A stretch of 32,941 nucleotides of DNA, from assembly GCF_020559915.1 (NCBI RefSeq), contig NZ_JAJCLZ010000022.1, positions 1 through 32,941 of the forward strand, in the 5' to 3' direction. A model generated the notes under the pieces. That model was not told where the DNA came from, searched no databases, and was given only the letters and a program-made list of their open reading frames with translations. The DNA comes from Ruminococcus sp. 210702-SL.1.03. Lineage in GTDB: Bacteria; Bacillota; Clostridia; Oscillospirales; Ruminococcaceae. How positions within the stretch are numbered: position 1 is the stretch's first letter; each line of letters starts with the position of its first letter. Below, in pieces: positions 7,013 to 15,859 of the stretch. The position numbers and the translations under genes are program-made.

Positions 7013-8915
7013 TCGTTTCTCCGTTGTCTTTCTCGTTTTTGCCGTAAGCGCTCAGCCATATCAGCAGCACGTTCACGTCCGCGGGGTTCACTCCCGAGAT
7101 CCTGCTCGCCTGACCCACGCTCAGCGGACGTATCTTGTTCAGCTTTTCCGCCGCCTCAAGCCGCAGACCGCGCACTTTTGTGTAATCCGTATCCGCGGGC
7201 AGTGCTTTCTTCTCAAGCTTGCGCATAGCCTGCACCTGCTGCTGCTGTATCGCGATGTAGCCCTCGTACTTCACGTTCAGCTCCGCCTGCTCGCGCACCT
7301 CTTTCGGCAGCTCGGGGCGCTCTTTGTCAAAAGGCGCTAGGCCATCATAGCTAAGCTCGGGACGCTTTATAAGCTGCGAAAGCTTTATGCCCGTGCTGAG
7401 GCGCTCCGTGCCCTGCGACTCGAGATAGCTGTTTATCTCAGCGGTCGGCGCGATGTTGACGTGCTTTATGCGCTCAGTTTCCTGCTCGATGAGCCGCTTT
7501 TTCTCCAGCAAACGTGCATACCGCTCGTCTGAGATCAGCCCTACCCTATGACCCGTTTCCGTAAGCCGCAGGTCGGCGTTGTCCTGCCGCAGAAGCAGCC
7601 TGTACTCGCTGCGCGATGTCAACATTCTGTACGGGTCTTGGCAGCCTTTCGTCACAAGGTCGTCGATAAGCGTGCCGATGTAGGACGAAGCGCGGTCGAG
7701 CACCATCGGCGGCTCGCCCTTTATTTTCAGCGCCGCGTTTATTCCCGCAACAAGCCCCTGCGCCGCCGCTTCCTCGTAGCCCGAAGTACCGTTGAACTGC
7801 CCCGCGCCGTAAAGGTTCGCGATGTTCTTGAACTCCAGCGTAGGCAAAAGCTGCGTCGGGTCGCAGCAGTCGTACTCTATCGCGTAAGCGTTGCGCATTA
7901 TCTCTACGTGCTCTAAGCCTTTTATCGTGCGCATGAATTTCAGCTGCACCTCTTCCGGCAGCGAGCTGCTCATGCCCTGCACATAGCACTCCTCAGTGTC
8001 CAAGCCCATCGGCTCGATGAAAAGCTGGTGGCGCGGCTTGTCGGAAAAGCGCTTTACTTTGTCCTCGATAGAGGGGCAGTACCGCGGCCCTACGCCCTCG
8101 ATCTTGCCCGAATACATCGCCGAACGGTGTATGTTTTCAAGTATCACCTTGTGCGTTTCCGCATTGGTGTAACCGATGTAGCATGAGATCTTGTTTTCAA
8201 GCTTCTCGTGGTTCTCGAATGAAAAAGGCGTTATCTCCTCGTCGCCGTCCTGCTTTTCAAGCTTTGAAAAATCGATCGAGCGGCGGTGTATGCGGCAGGG
8301 CGTGCCCGTCTTGAACCTGCGCAGCTCCACGCCCAGCTCGGTAAGCGAGTTTGAAAGCAGGTTCGCAGGCAGCGTAGAATCCGGCCCGCTCTCGTAAGAA
8401 ACTCCGCCGACGAATACCTTGCCTTTGAGGTACGTTCCGCCCGCGATTATCACCGCCTTAGCCGCGTAGTTGCTGCCAAGCTTCGAGCGCACGCCGCATA
8501 TCTTCCCGCCGTCGGTCAGTATGTCTGTTATCTCGTCCTGTTTCAAATATAGATTCTCCGTGTGCTCCACCGCGCTCTTCATGTAAGCGTGGTACTTCAC
8601 GCGGTCAGACTGCACGCGCAGGCTGTGCACCGCAGGCCCTTTGCCGCGGTTGAGTATGCGCGACTGCAAAAATGTAGCGTCCGCCGCCTTGCCCATTTCG
8701 CCGCCCAGCGCGTCTATCTCGCGCACCAAGTGCCCTTTCGCCGTGCCGCCTATCGAGGGGTTGCAGGGCATATTCGCCACCGCGTCGAGCGAGATGGTGA
8801 AAAGCGCCGTTTTCAGCCCCAGCCGCGCCGCCGCAAAAGCCGCCTCGCAGCCCGCGTGCCCCGCGCCGACCACAGCTATGTCAAATTTGGCTATGTAATT
8901 GTTATCGGTCTGCAT
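7005..8915 (-). CDS. mnmG: tRNA uridine-5-carboxymethylaminomethyl modification enzyme MnmG (GidA)
   Basis: A 636-residue FAD protein, partner of MnmE in wobble-uridine modification. The FAD motif VVGAGHAGCEAA is near the N-terminus; CNPSIGGTAKGHLVREIDALGG, IIAGGTYLKG, and the GYEEAAAQGLVAGINAA / RTMLTSRSEYRLLLRQDNAD-type motifs are present. The chosen ATG (8915) follows AAGGAAAG; a 17-codon upstream extension would start in the spacer and read through the parS site. The end overlaps rsmG by 8 bases. Lies 101 bases after serS. Confidence 0.97.
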   Translation of the reverse strand: MQTDNNYIAKFDIAVVGAGHAGCEAAFAAARLGLKTALFTISLDAVANMPCNPSIGGTAKGHLVREIDALGGEMGKAADATFLQSRILNRGKGPAVHSLRVQSDRVKYHAYMKSAVEHTENLYLKQDEITDILTDGGKICGVRSKLGSNYAAKAVIIAGGTYLKGKVFVGGVSYESGPDSTLPANLLSNSLTELGVELRRFKTGTPCRIHRRSIDFSKLEKQDGDEEITPFSFENHEKLENKISCYIGYTNAETHKVILENIHRSAMYSGKIEGVGPRYCPSIEDKVKRFSDKPRHQLFIEPMGLDTEECYVQGMSSSLPEEVQLKFMRTIKGLEHVEIMRNAYAIEYDCCDPTQLLPTLEFKNIANLYGAGQFNGTSGYEEAAAQGLVAGINAALKIKGEPPMVLDRASSYIGTLIDDLVTKGCQDPYRMLTSRSEYRLLLRQDNADLRLTETGHRVGLISDERYARLLEKKRLIEQETERIKHVNIAPTAEINSYLESQGTERLSTGIKLSQLIKRPELSYDGLAPFDKERPELPKEVREQAELNVKYEGYIAIQQQQVQAMRKLEKKALPADTDYTKVRGLRLEAAEKLNKIRPLSVGQASRISGVNPADVNVLLIWLSAYGKNEKDNGETNG

Positions 8916-8938
8916 ATCAGCTTTCCTTTCGTTTAGAT

Positions 8939-8954
8939 CGTTCCGCGTGGAACA
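8939..8954. promoter_or_regulatory. parS site between serS and mnmG
   Basis: CGTTCCGCGTGGAACA; the inner 15 bases are identical to the rsmG site. It lies in the spacer, 24 bases ahead of the mnmG start, followed by a second GTTTCAAC-containing stretch. Confidence 0.8.
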
Positions 8955-8971
8955 ATGTTTCAACATAGCAA

Positions 8972-8993
8972 CAGAGCGGCGCGCACCGCTCTG
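8972..8993 (-). terminator. Hairpin after serS
   Basis: CAGAGCGG and CCGCTCTG form an 8-bp stem with a 6-base loop in the serS-mnmG spacer. There is no U-run behind it, so it may pause or protect RNA rather than terminate. Confidence 0.35.
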
Positions 8994-9016
8994 CTGTAAA
9001 TATCTTATTTTTCAGC

Positions 9017-10309
9017 TCAGATCTTGCACTTCTCCAGCTTGTCCTTGCCGCCCATGTACATTCTCAGCGCCTCGGGTATAGCTACCGTGCCGTCTGCCTT
9101 GAGGTTGTTTTCAAGGAACGCGATGAGCATTCTCGGCGGAGCAACTACCGTGTTGTTCAGCGTGTGAGCAAAGTACTTCTGTCCGTCCTCGCCCTTTACT
9201 CTAATGCCCAGTCTTCTAGCCTGCGCGTCGCCCAGGTTTGAGCAGCTTCCTACCTCGAAGTACTTCTTCTGGCGCGGGCTCCAAGCCTCTACGTCAAGGC
9301 TTCTGACTTTGAGGTCAGCCAGGTCGCCCGAGCAGCACTCCAGCGTTCTTACGGGTATATCCAGCGTGCGGAAGAAATCTACCGTGTTGTTCCAAAGCTT
9401 CTTGTACCACTCGTCGCTCTCTTCCGGCTTGCAAACTACTATCATTTCCTGCTTTTCAAACTGGTGTATGCGGTAAACGCCGCGCTCCTCTATGCCGTGC
9501 GCGCCGACCTCCTTGCGAAAGCATGGGCTGTAGCTGGTGAGCGCCTTAGGCAGCTCACCCTCAGGGATTATCGTGTCGATAAACTTACCGATCATCGAGT
9601 GCTCAGATGTGCCGATCAGATAAAGGTCTTCGCCCTCGATCTTGTACATCATGTTGTCCATCTCGTCAAAGCTCATTACGCCGGTAACAACGTCCGAACG
9701 GATCATGAAAGGCGGGATGTAGTAGATGAATCCGCGGTCGATCATGAAATCGCGCGCGTAGGAAAGTATGGCCGAGTGCAGTCTTGCAATGTCTCCGCGC
9801 AGATAGTAGAAACCGTTTCCGCTCGTCTTTCTCGCAGCATCGAGGTCTATGCCGTTCAGCGCTTCCATTATGTCAACGTGGTAGGGCACTTCAAAGTCCG
9901 GAACTACCGGCTCGCCGAAGCGCTCGAGCTCTACGTTCTGGCTGTCGTCCTTGCCGATAGGCACGTCGTCGCCGATTATCTGCGGTATCACCATCATTCT
10001 CTTCTTGATCTCGCTCTCAAGCTCGGTCTCCTTAGCCGCAAGCGCTTCGAGGTCTGCGCCGTACTGCTTTACCTCTGCCTTTATCTTCTCGGCTTCTTCC
10101 TTCTGGCCCTTAGCCATCAGTCCGCCGATCTCCTTGCTCATCTTGTTGCGCTTCGCTCTCAGCTCGTCCGCGCGTGTCTTAGCCTCGCGGTACTCTTTGT
10201 CCATAGCGATAACTTCGTCTACCAGTACCAGCTTTTCGTCCTGAAACTTTTTCTTGATGTTTTCCTTTACCAGCTCAGGGTTGGTCCTTATAAGCTTAAT
10301 GTCTAACAT
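9017..10309 (-). CDS. serS: Seryl-tRNA synthetase
   Basis: A 430-residue class II synthetase that charges tRNA-Ser. The N-terminal coiled-coil arm spans residues ~30-105 (MDKEYREAKTRADELRAKRNKM...). The catalytic core has motif 2 CFRKEVGAHGIEERGVYRIHQF and TSE in YLIGTSEHSMI. Motif 3 reads LNNTVVAPPRMLIAFLENN instead of the widespread NGSGLAVGRTL(V)AILEN type, which marks a variant SerRS found in some Firmicutes. The start follows AAGGAG. No T-box leader is visible; the 45-base spacer behind parB holds only a parS site. Confidence 0.95.
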   Translation of the reverse strand: MLDIKLIRTNPELVKENIKKKFQDEKLVLVDEVIAMDKEYREAKTRADELRAKRNKMSKEIGGLMAKGQKEEAEKIKAEVKQYGADLEALAAKETELESEIKKRMMVIPQIIGDDVPIGKDDSQNVELERFGEPVVPDFEVPYHVDIMEALNGIDLDAARKTSGNGFYYLRGDIARLHSAILSYARDFMIDRGFIYYIPPFMIRSDVVTGVMSFDEMDNMMYKIEGEDLYLIGTSEHSMIGKFIDTIIPEGELPKALTSYSPCFRKEVGAHGIEERGVYRIHQFEKQEMIVVCKPEESDEWYKKLWNNTVDFFRTLDIPVRTLECCSGDLADLKVRSLDVEAWSPRQKKYFEVGSCSNLGDAQARRLGIRVKGEDGQKYFAHTLNNTVVAPPRMLIAFLENNLKADGTVAIPEALRMYMGGKDKLEKCKI

Positions 10310-10332
10310 GATCTTTACTCCTTATATGTTTT

Positions 10333-10348
10333 TGTTCCGCGTGGAACA
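10333..10348. promoter_or_regulatory. parS site between parB and serS
   Basis: TGTTCCGCGTGGAACA, identical to the site at 6788. It lies 6 bases downstream of the parB stop codon (10355), an arrangement expected for ParB loading near its own gene. Confidence 0.85.
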
Positions 10349-10354
10349 TTTTTG

Positions 10355-11242
10355 TCATTTGTTCGATATTCTCTTCATAAATTCTTTCAGCTCGTTCTCG
10401 TTCGTGAACGTTATCTTCAGCGTTACTCTTCCCGCACGCTCTTTGCTGATCTTTGAATCTACTGCGAATGTATCGTGCAGAGCCATCTGGCTCTCCAAGG
10501 CGTATTTCTTGAACGGGTCTGCAAAGCTGCTGTCGCTCTTCTTCGGCGCGCCGCCGTTGTACTCCTTGCTGCCCTCTTCGATTATCTGCTTTTCAAGCTG
10601 GCGCACCGTCCAAAAGTTCGTCATAGTCCGCTCCGCCATCTCTTGTATAACAGATTCGCTGCTCAGTCCACAGAGCACTTTCGCATGACCCACCGTGAGC
10701 TTCTTCTCTGCTACATACCCCTGCACGCTCTCAGGCAGGTTCAGCAGCCTTACCGCGTTTGCGATAGCCGCGCGCGATCTGCCGACGGTCTTTGAAAGCT
10801 CCTCCTGCGTCATGCCGTAGTCCTCCATCAGCCGCTTGTAAGCTTTCGCTTCTTCGATCGGGTTCAGGTCTTCGCGCTGCAGGTTCTCGATAAGCGCTAT
10901 CTGCGCCGCCTCGAGGTCGCTCAGCTCTCTCACAACTACCGGTATCTCCGTCAGCCCTGCCATTCTCGCCGCACGCCACCTGCGCTCACCCGCAACTATG
11001 CGGTAAACGTCCTCGCCCATCGGTCTTACCAATATAGGCTGCAAAACGCCGTGCTGAGCGATGTTTTCCGAAAGCTCGCGCAGCCGCTCGGCGTCAAACT
11101 CCGACCTCGGCTGATTTTTGTCAGGCTCTATCAGCGAAATGCGCATAGTCTGCACTCCGCCGCCCTCGCCGCTCTCTTCGTCGTGAAAATTGTCCTCGAA
11201 AAGCATATCAAGGCCGTTTTTCATTCTTTCGTTTTTCGCCAT
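10355..11242 (-). CDS. parB: Chromosome-partitioning protein ParB (Spo0J type)
   Basis: A 295-residue CTPase/DNA clamp protein that loads at parS and recruits SMC. The CTP-binding domain has IVAGERRWRAARMAG and ENLQREDLNPIEEA; the helix-turn-helix follows at MTQEELSKTVGRSRAAIANAVRLL, and a coiled C-terminal dimer domain ends the protein. In the specificity positions described for the ParB/Noc family it has Arg (SRAAIAN) and Gly (VGHAKVL), i.e. ParB-like, in contrast to the neighbouring noc. An N-terminal extension of ~30 acidic residues precedes the core. 8 bases after parA. Confidence 0.94.
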   Translation of the reverse strand: MAKNERMKNGLDMLFEDNFHDEESGEGGGVQTMRISLIEPDKNQPRSEFDAERLRELSENIAQHGVLQPILVRPMGEDVYRIVAGERRWRAARMAGLTEIPVVVRELSDLEAAQIALIENLQREDLNPIEEAKAYKRLMEDYGMTQEELSKTVGRSRAAIANAVRLLNLPESVQGYVAEKKLTVGHAKVLCGLSSESVIQEMAERTMTNFWTVRQLEKQIIEEGSKEYNGGAPKKSDSSFADPFKKYALESQMALHDTFAVDSKISKERAGRVTLKITFTNENELKEFMKRISNK

Positions 11243-11250
11243 CTATTACC

Positions 11251-12027
11251 TCATTCCCTTCGCTTTTTTTCGTTTTTAAGTATCTCTTTCGCCAGCGCTT
11301 CGTAAGCCTTGCTGCCCTTCGACTTCTTGTCGTAATAAAGCGCGGGCATACCGAAACTCGGCGCTTCCGAAAGCGCGATATTTCGCGGTATCACCGTTTC
11401 AAACACCTGCTTCGGGAAATATTTTTTCACTTCTTTTACTATCTGCCCCGTGACCTTGTACCTCTCGACATACATCGTGAAAAGTATGCCCTCGTAGTGC
11501 AGACCCTCGTTGAAATTTTTCTTCACACGCTCGATGGTGTTGTTCAGCTCAACAAGTCCTTCAAGCGATAAAAATTCGCATTGCAGCGGCACTATAACTG
11601 AGTTTGCCGCCACCAGCGCGTTTATCGTAAGCATATCCAGCGTAGGCGGGCAGTCGATGAGTATAAAATCGTAAAAATCCCGCGCCTGCTCCAGCGCTGT
11701 ATCCAGCTTTTTCGCTTTGTCTTTCATGTTCATCAGCGCCGCCGTAGCGCCTGAGAGCCGCTGGGTGGTGGGTATCATGCTCACCCCGCGAAATTCCGTC
11801 GCGACTACCGCCTCAAAAGCCGTGCATTCGCCCATCAGCACCTCGTAAACGGTGTTGCGTATGCTCTTTTTGCGTATGCCGAAGCTCGTTGTGGTGTTGC
11901 CCTGCGGGTCGAAATCCACTATCAGCACCTTTTTGCCCTTAGCGCCCAGCACCGCGGCAAGGTTCACCACCGTGGTGGATTTTCCTACCCCGCCTTTCTG
12001 ATTTGAAACGGCAATGACTTTCCCCAT
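11251..12027 (-). CDS. parA: Chromosome-partitioning ATPase ParA (Soj type)
   Basis: A 258-residue deviant-Walker ATPase: KGGVGKST (Walker A with signature Lys), FDPQGN (switch I region) and IDCPPTL (Walker B). It moves ParB complexes and, in Bacillus as Soj, regulates DnaA. The start ATG (12027) follows GAAAGGA; earlier Met codons lack a ribosome binding site and would extend into the promoter. First gene of the parA-parB-serS-mnmG-rsmG-mnmE series. Confidence 0.96.
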   Translation of the reverse strand: MGKVIAVSNQKGGVGKSTTVVNLAAVLGAKGKKVLIVDFDPQGNTTTSFGIRKKSIRNTVYEVLMGECTAFEAVVATEFRGVSMIPTTQRLSGATAALMNMKDKAKKLDTALEQARDFYDFILIDCPPTLDMLTINALVAANSVIVPLQCEFLSLEGLVELNNTIERVKKNFNEGLHYEGILFTMYVERYKVTGQIVKEVKKYFPKQVFETVIPRNIALSEAPSFGMPALYYDKKSKGSKAYEALAKEILKNEKKRRE

Positions 12028-12069
12028 GTCAGATTTTCCTTTCTGTAAACTAAAATAGATACTGCTTCT

Positions 12070-12098
12070 ATTATACAACATTTTTCGCCGTTTGAAAA
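12070..12098 (-). promoter_or_regulatory. parA promoter
   Basis: Minus strand TTTTCA (12098-12093), 17 bases, TATAAT (12075-12070), with TG ahead of the -10. The leader to parA is about 40 bases. Confidence 0.6.
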
Positions 12099-12256
12099 GA
12101 CCTTTGCGGAAAAAAGTTTGCGTATGTCAAAAATTTTTTCGCGCCTTTCAGCATTTTTCGACTCCCCCTCCCGCATATACTGCCGACTTTAGCCGTCCAC
12201 GCCAATACCCTGCCGCAATCTCGCGCTTTCTGCGATATTTTTTTTGCATACCCCGC

Positions 12257-12285
12257 TTGCCCGCGCCGCCCCGCCGTGATATAAT
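12257..12285 (+). promoter_or_regulatory. noc promoter
   Basis: TTGCCC (12257-12262), 17 bases, TATAAT (12280-12285) with an extended TG one base before it. The -35 is weak; the extended -10 is strong. The 158-base spacer between the parA and noc promoters holds AT-rich sequence and nothing else recognised. Confidence 0.6.
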
Positions 12286-12317
12286 CTATACAAGATCTAA
12301 AAAAGGAGCAGTGACCT

Positions 12318-13136
12318 ATGAACATTTCCGCCCTGATGCGCCGTACTCAGCCCGCCGAGCCGCGCTGTATCGTAAATATCCCCGCCGCCGATATTCGCCC
12401 GAACCCCGCGCAGCCTCGCCGACATTTCGAGTCGAACGAGCTGACCGCAATGGCAAAAAGCATATCCCAGCTCGGCATTATCCAGCCGCTTACCGTGCGC
12501 GAGGTGGACGGCGGCTACGAGCTCATCGCGGGTGAACGCCGCCTGCGCGCCGCAAAACTCGCGGGTCTGCGGGAAGTGCCTTGTATCATAGCCGAAGCCG
12601 ACCCCGAGCGCGCCGCTATGATGGCGCTCGTGGAAAACTTACAGCGTGAAGACCTCAACTTTTTCGAGCAGGCGGCGGGCTTCCGTATGCTCATCGAGAA
12701 ATTCGGATTAACGCAGCAGCAGGCGGCGGTGCAGCTGGGTCTGAGCCAACCCACCATTGCAAATAAACTGCGCCTGCTGAGCATTTCGGACGAACAGAAA
12801 GCGAAGATACTGAATTTCCGGTTGTCAGAGCGGCACGCAAGGGCGTTGCTGAGGGTCAGCGAGGAGGAGCGCGGCGGGATATTGCAAACTGTGTGCGATA
12901 AGCATATGACGGCAGAAGGATTGGAGCGGTATATCGACGCGCTGGAGAAGCAGAAGAAAGTGCGTGAGGGTTATCGGAAGCGTGCGGCGGTGCTGGGAGA
13001 TGTGCGGCTGTTTTTCAATACGGTGGAAAAGGCGCTGAATGTGATGAGATTGGCGGGGGTCGAGGCGGAGAGCGAGAAGAAGCAGGCCGAGGGGTATATA
13101 GAATATGTGATAAAAATCCCGAAGAAAGAGGAATGA
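12318..13136 (+). CDS. noc: Nucleoid occlusion protein Noc (ParB paralogue)
   Basis: A 272-residue ParB-family protein: ParB/Srx CTPase domain (PNPAQPRRHFE, LIAGERRLRAAKLAG, ENLQREDLNFFEQAAGF), HTH (LTQQQAAVQLGLSQPTIANKLRLL) and basic C-terminal domain. Two of the residues reported to switch ParB to Noc specificity are visible: Gln and Lys in SQPTIANK and Arg in SERHARAL. This favours Noc over a second Spo0J. The N-terminus MNISALMRRT could be a short membrane-targeting helix, as Noc binds membrane in Bacillus; inferred. It sits alone on the plus strand between parA and gyrA. RBS AGGAG, 9 bases before ATG. Confidence 0.8.
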   Translation: MNISALMRRTQPAEPRCIVNIPAADIRPNPAQPRRHFESNELTAMAKSISQLGIIQPLTVREVDGGYELIAGERRLRAAKLAGLREVPCIIAEADPERAAMMALVENLQREDLNFFEQAAGFRMLIEKFGLTQQQAAVQLGLSQPTIANKLRLLSISDEQKAKILNFRLSERHARALLRVSEEERGGILQTVCDKHMTAEGLERYIDALEKQKKVREGYRKRAAVLGDVRLFFNTVEKALNVMRLAGVEAESEKKQAEGYIEYVIKIPKKEE

Positions 13137-13152
13137 TGTTCCACGTAGAACA
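13137..13152. promoter_or_regulatory. parS-like site directly behind noc
   Basis: TGTTCCACGTAGAACA starts at the base after the noc stop codon. It differs from TGTTCCACGTGGAACA at one base. Confidence 0.75.
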
Positions 13153-13202
13153 AAAAAGAAACAAAGTAAAAACCACCACCCAAACCCCCGCAATCAAAAA
13201 AA

Positions 13203-13218
13203 TGTTCCACATAGAACA
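13203..13218. promoter_or_regulatory. Degenerate parS-like site
   Basis: TGTTCCACATAGAACA, two mismatches from the parS palindrome. Its last two bases overlap the stem of the noc terminator. It is 66 bases from the previous site. Confidence 0.6.
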
Positions 13219-13260
13219 AGCAGCGCCCTTTCTAAAAAAAGACGCTGCTTGATTTTTTTT
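13217..13260 (+). terminator. Terminator of noc
   Basis: CAAGCAGCG (13217-13225) pairs with CGCTGCTTG (13243-13251), followed by ATTTTTTTT. Good intrinsic terminator for noc; on the minus strand, facing gyrA, the U-tract is poor. Confidence 0.8.
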
Positions 13261-13296
13261 ATCTAATATAAATATAGTTTGAGATAGTTCGAGAAA

Positions 13297-15855
13297 TTAT
13301 TCTCCGTCAGAACCGGACTCAGTGTCAGCCGCTTCAGCAACACCCTCGCCGTCAGCCTCCTCAGCCTCTAAAGCCGCGATAGCCTCCGCGTCAAGCTCTT
13401 CCTCAGCGCCGCTGTCCTCGATGACCGCCGTTTCAGCACTCTCGTCCCGCTCCGCTCGTGTGAACGCTACTACTTTGCTCTCGCCGCTCAGCTTCATAAG
13501 ACGTACTCCGCGCGCATACCTGCTCATCGGCCTGATGTCCGAAGCCCTCAGCCTTATCACTACGCCGTCTGACGCTATCATGATGATGTCGTCCTCTTCG
13601 TCGATCACCTTTATGCCGCAAACGTAGTCGTCGCCGCTCCTGTAATTCTTAAGACCTAGACCGCCGCGGTTCTGTATGCGGTATTCGTCAAGGTTCGTCT
13701 TTCTGCCAAGTCCGCCCTCGGTAACTGTCAGCACGCTTGCGCCCTCGCGTACTCTCGCCATTGATACTACGCTGTCGCCCTCGCGCAGGGTTATCGCTTT
13801 CACGCCGTGCGCGCTTCTCGACATGTTGCGGATGTTCGTTTCCTTTATCCGTATCGCCATGCCCATTCGCGTCGCTACTATAAGCTGGCTGTCGCCGCCA
13901 GTCATTCTTACGCCCGCGATCTCGTCGCCCTCGTCAAGTCCTATCGCTATGAGTCCCTGCTTTCTTACGTTCTTGTACGCCGAAAGGTCGGTCCTCTTTA
14001 TCTTGCCGTTCTTCGTGCATATTACTATGGCTTTGCCCTCCGCAAAGTCAGAGGTCTTTATCATAGCCGCTATCTTCTCGTTCTCTTTCAGCGGCAGTAT
14101 GTTTACGATGTTCGTGCCCTTCGAGGCTTTCGAGCCTTCCGGCAGCTCGTAACATTTCAGCTTGTACATTATGCCGAAATTCGAGATAAACAGCAAGTTG
14201 TCGTGCGAGGAGCAGATGTACATCTCTTCTACAAAGTCGTCCTCTCTCTGCTTCATGCCCGATACGCCCTTGCCGCCGCGGTTCTGCGCTTTGTATGTGC
14301 TTACCGGCATTCTCTTGATGTAGCCGCTGTTCGTGTAGGTAACTACGTTCTCCTCTACCGGTATCAGGTCTTCTACGTCTACTTCGCCGCTTACGTTTTC
14401 AATCCTCGTGCGGCGCTCGTCGCCGAATTTGTCCTGTATCGCTTCTACTTCCTCTATCATGATGTTCAGTATGCGCGAGTGGTTCGCCAGTATGTCCTCG
14501 TAGTCCGCTATCTTTATCTCCAGCTCTTTCAGTTCGTCGATTATCTTCTGCCTCTCCAGACCCGTCAGCCTGCCCAGCGTCATGTTCGCTATGTGGTCAG
14601 CCTGCACTTCGCTCAACTTGAAGCGGTCGCAAAGCCTCTGCTTGCCCTCGGGTATGTTCTTCGAGGTCTTCATTATCTCTATAACTTCGTCGATGTTGTC
14701 CAGCGCTATCGTTAAGCCCTTTAAGATGTGCTCGCGCTCTTTCGCCTTTTTCAGATCATACTGCGTCCTGCGTGTGATGACCTCTACCTGGAAGTTGATG
14801 TACTCTTCCAGCATCTGCTTCAGCGTCAGCGTTTTCGGCACGCCGTTCACCAGCGCCAGCATGATAACGCCTACCGTGTCCTGTAACTGCGTGTAGCTGA
14901 AAAGCTTGTTCAGTACTACCTGCGGTATAGCGTCCTTTTTCAGCTCTATCACTATCCGCAGTCCGTCTTTGTCCGATTCGTCGCGCAGATCGTGTATACC
15001 GTCTATCCTCTTGTCTTTGTGCAGCTCGGCGATAGATTGTATCAGCCTTGCCTTGTTTACCGCATACGGTATCTCGTGTACTATTATGCAGTTCCTGCCC
15101 TTTATCTCTTCTATGCTCGTGTCCGCGCGCAGCGTTATCTTGCCGCGGCCCGTGCCGTATGCCGAGCGTATGCCCGCCCTGCCCATGATTATTCCGCCGG
15201 TAGGGAAGTCCGGGCCTTTTATGCACTCCATCAGCTCGTCAAGCGTGCAGTCCGGATCGCGCACCATCAGCTTCATCGCGTCTATTACTTCGCCCAGGTT
15301 GTGCGGGGGTATGTTCGTCGCCATGCCTACGGCTATGCCTACCGAGCCGTTGCAGAGCAGCTGCGGAAAACGCGAGGGCAGTACTACCGGCTCTTTAAGT
15401 CTGTCGTCGTAGTTCGATTGGTAGTCTACCGTCTCTTTGCCTATGTCGGTGAGCATATTCATCGAAATTTTCGCCATCTTCGCTTCCGTGTATCGGTAAG
15501 CCGCAGGCGGGTCGCCGTCTATAGAGCCGAAGTTTCCCTGTCCGTCTATCATCGGGTATCTTAGCGAGAATGTCTGCGCCATTCTTACCAGCGCGTCGTA
15601 TACCGAAGCGTCGCCGTGAGGGTGATATTTACCCAGCACCGAACCTACCGTGTCCGCGCACTTTCTGTAAGATTTCTCGGGGTAAAGTCCGTTTTCATAC
15701 ATGGTGTAGAGTATCCTGCGGTGTACGGGTTTCAGTCCGTCGCGCACGTCAGGCAGCGCTCTTGAGCATATTACCGACATCGAGTACTGTAAAAATGATT
15801 CCTTCATCATCTTCTCGATGTCTGTTTCAATGATGTTTGTATGATCGTTAAACAA
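13297..15855 (-). CDS. gyrA: DNA gyrase subunit A
   Basis: An 852-residue type IIA topoisomerase subunit that introduces negative supercoils with GyrB. The winged-helix/tower core includes the catalytic tyrosine in [10 protein letters not shown] (Tyr122, same number as in E. coli), and six C-terminal beta-pinwheel repeats follow, with the GyrA-box-like QNRGGKG near residue ~530. A very acidic tail of ~50 residues ends the protein. The quinolone region reads [10 protein letters not shown], so position 83 is Ala where E. coli has Ser and position 87 is Asp. Start is TTG (15855) behind AAAGAGAG. 4 bases after the YcxB-like gene; gyrB-ycxB-gyrA form one operon. Confidence 0.96.
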   Translation of the reverse strand: MFNDHTNIIETDIEKMMKESFLQYSMSVICSRALPDVRDGLKPVHRRILYTMYENGLYPEKSYRKCADTVGSVLGKYHPHGDASVYDALVRMAQTFSLRYPMIDGQGNFGSIDGDPPAAYRYTEAKMAKISMNMLTDIGKETVDYQSNYDDRLKEPVVLPSRFPQLLCNGSVGIAVGMATNIPPHNLGEVIDAMKLMVRDPDCTLDELMECIKGPDFPTGGIIMGRAGIRSAYGTGRGKITLRADTSIEEIKGRNCIIVHEIPYAVNKARLIQSIAELHKDKRIDGIHDLRDESDKDGLRIVIELKKDAIPQVVLNKLFSYTQLQDTVGVIMLALVNGVPKTLTLKQMLEEYINFQVEVITRRTQYDLKKAKEREHILKGLTIALDNIDEVIEIMKTSKNIPEGKQRLCDRFKLSEVQADHIANMTLGRLTGLERQKIIDELKELEIKIADYEDILANHSRILNIMIEEVEAIQDKFGDERRTRIENVSGEVDVEDLIPVEENVVTYTNSGYIKRMPVSTYKAQNRGGKGVSGMKQREDDFVEEMYICSSHDNLLFISNFGIMYKLKCYELPEGSKASKGTNIVNILPLKENEKIAAMIKTSDFAEGKAIVICTKNGKIKRTDLSAYKNVRKQGLIAIGLDEGDEIAGVRMTGGDSQLIVATRMGMAIRIKETNIRNMSRSAHGVKAITLREGDSVVSMARVREGASVLTVTEGGLGRKTNLDEYRIQNRGGLGLKNYRSGDDYVCGIKVIDEEDDIIMIASDGVVIRLRASDIRPMSRYARGVRLMKLSGESKVVAFTRAERDESAETAVIEDSGAEEELDAEAIAALEAEEADGEGVAEAADTESGSDGE

Positions 15856-15859
15856 ATAA

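Noticed and set aside
10310..10354. T-box leader for serS
   Set aside because: Spacer is only 45 bases and contains a parS site; no T-box sequence or specifier stem.
12000..13300. Noc-binding sites (ATTTCCCGGGAAAT)
   Set aside because: No such palindrome was seen around noc or elsewhere in the window; only parS-like sequences.
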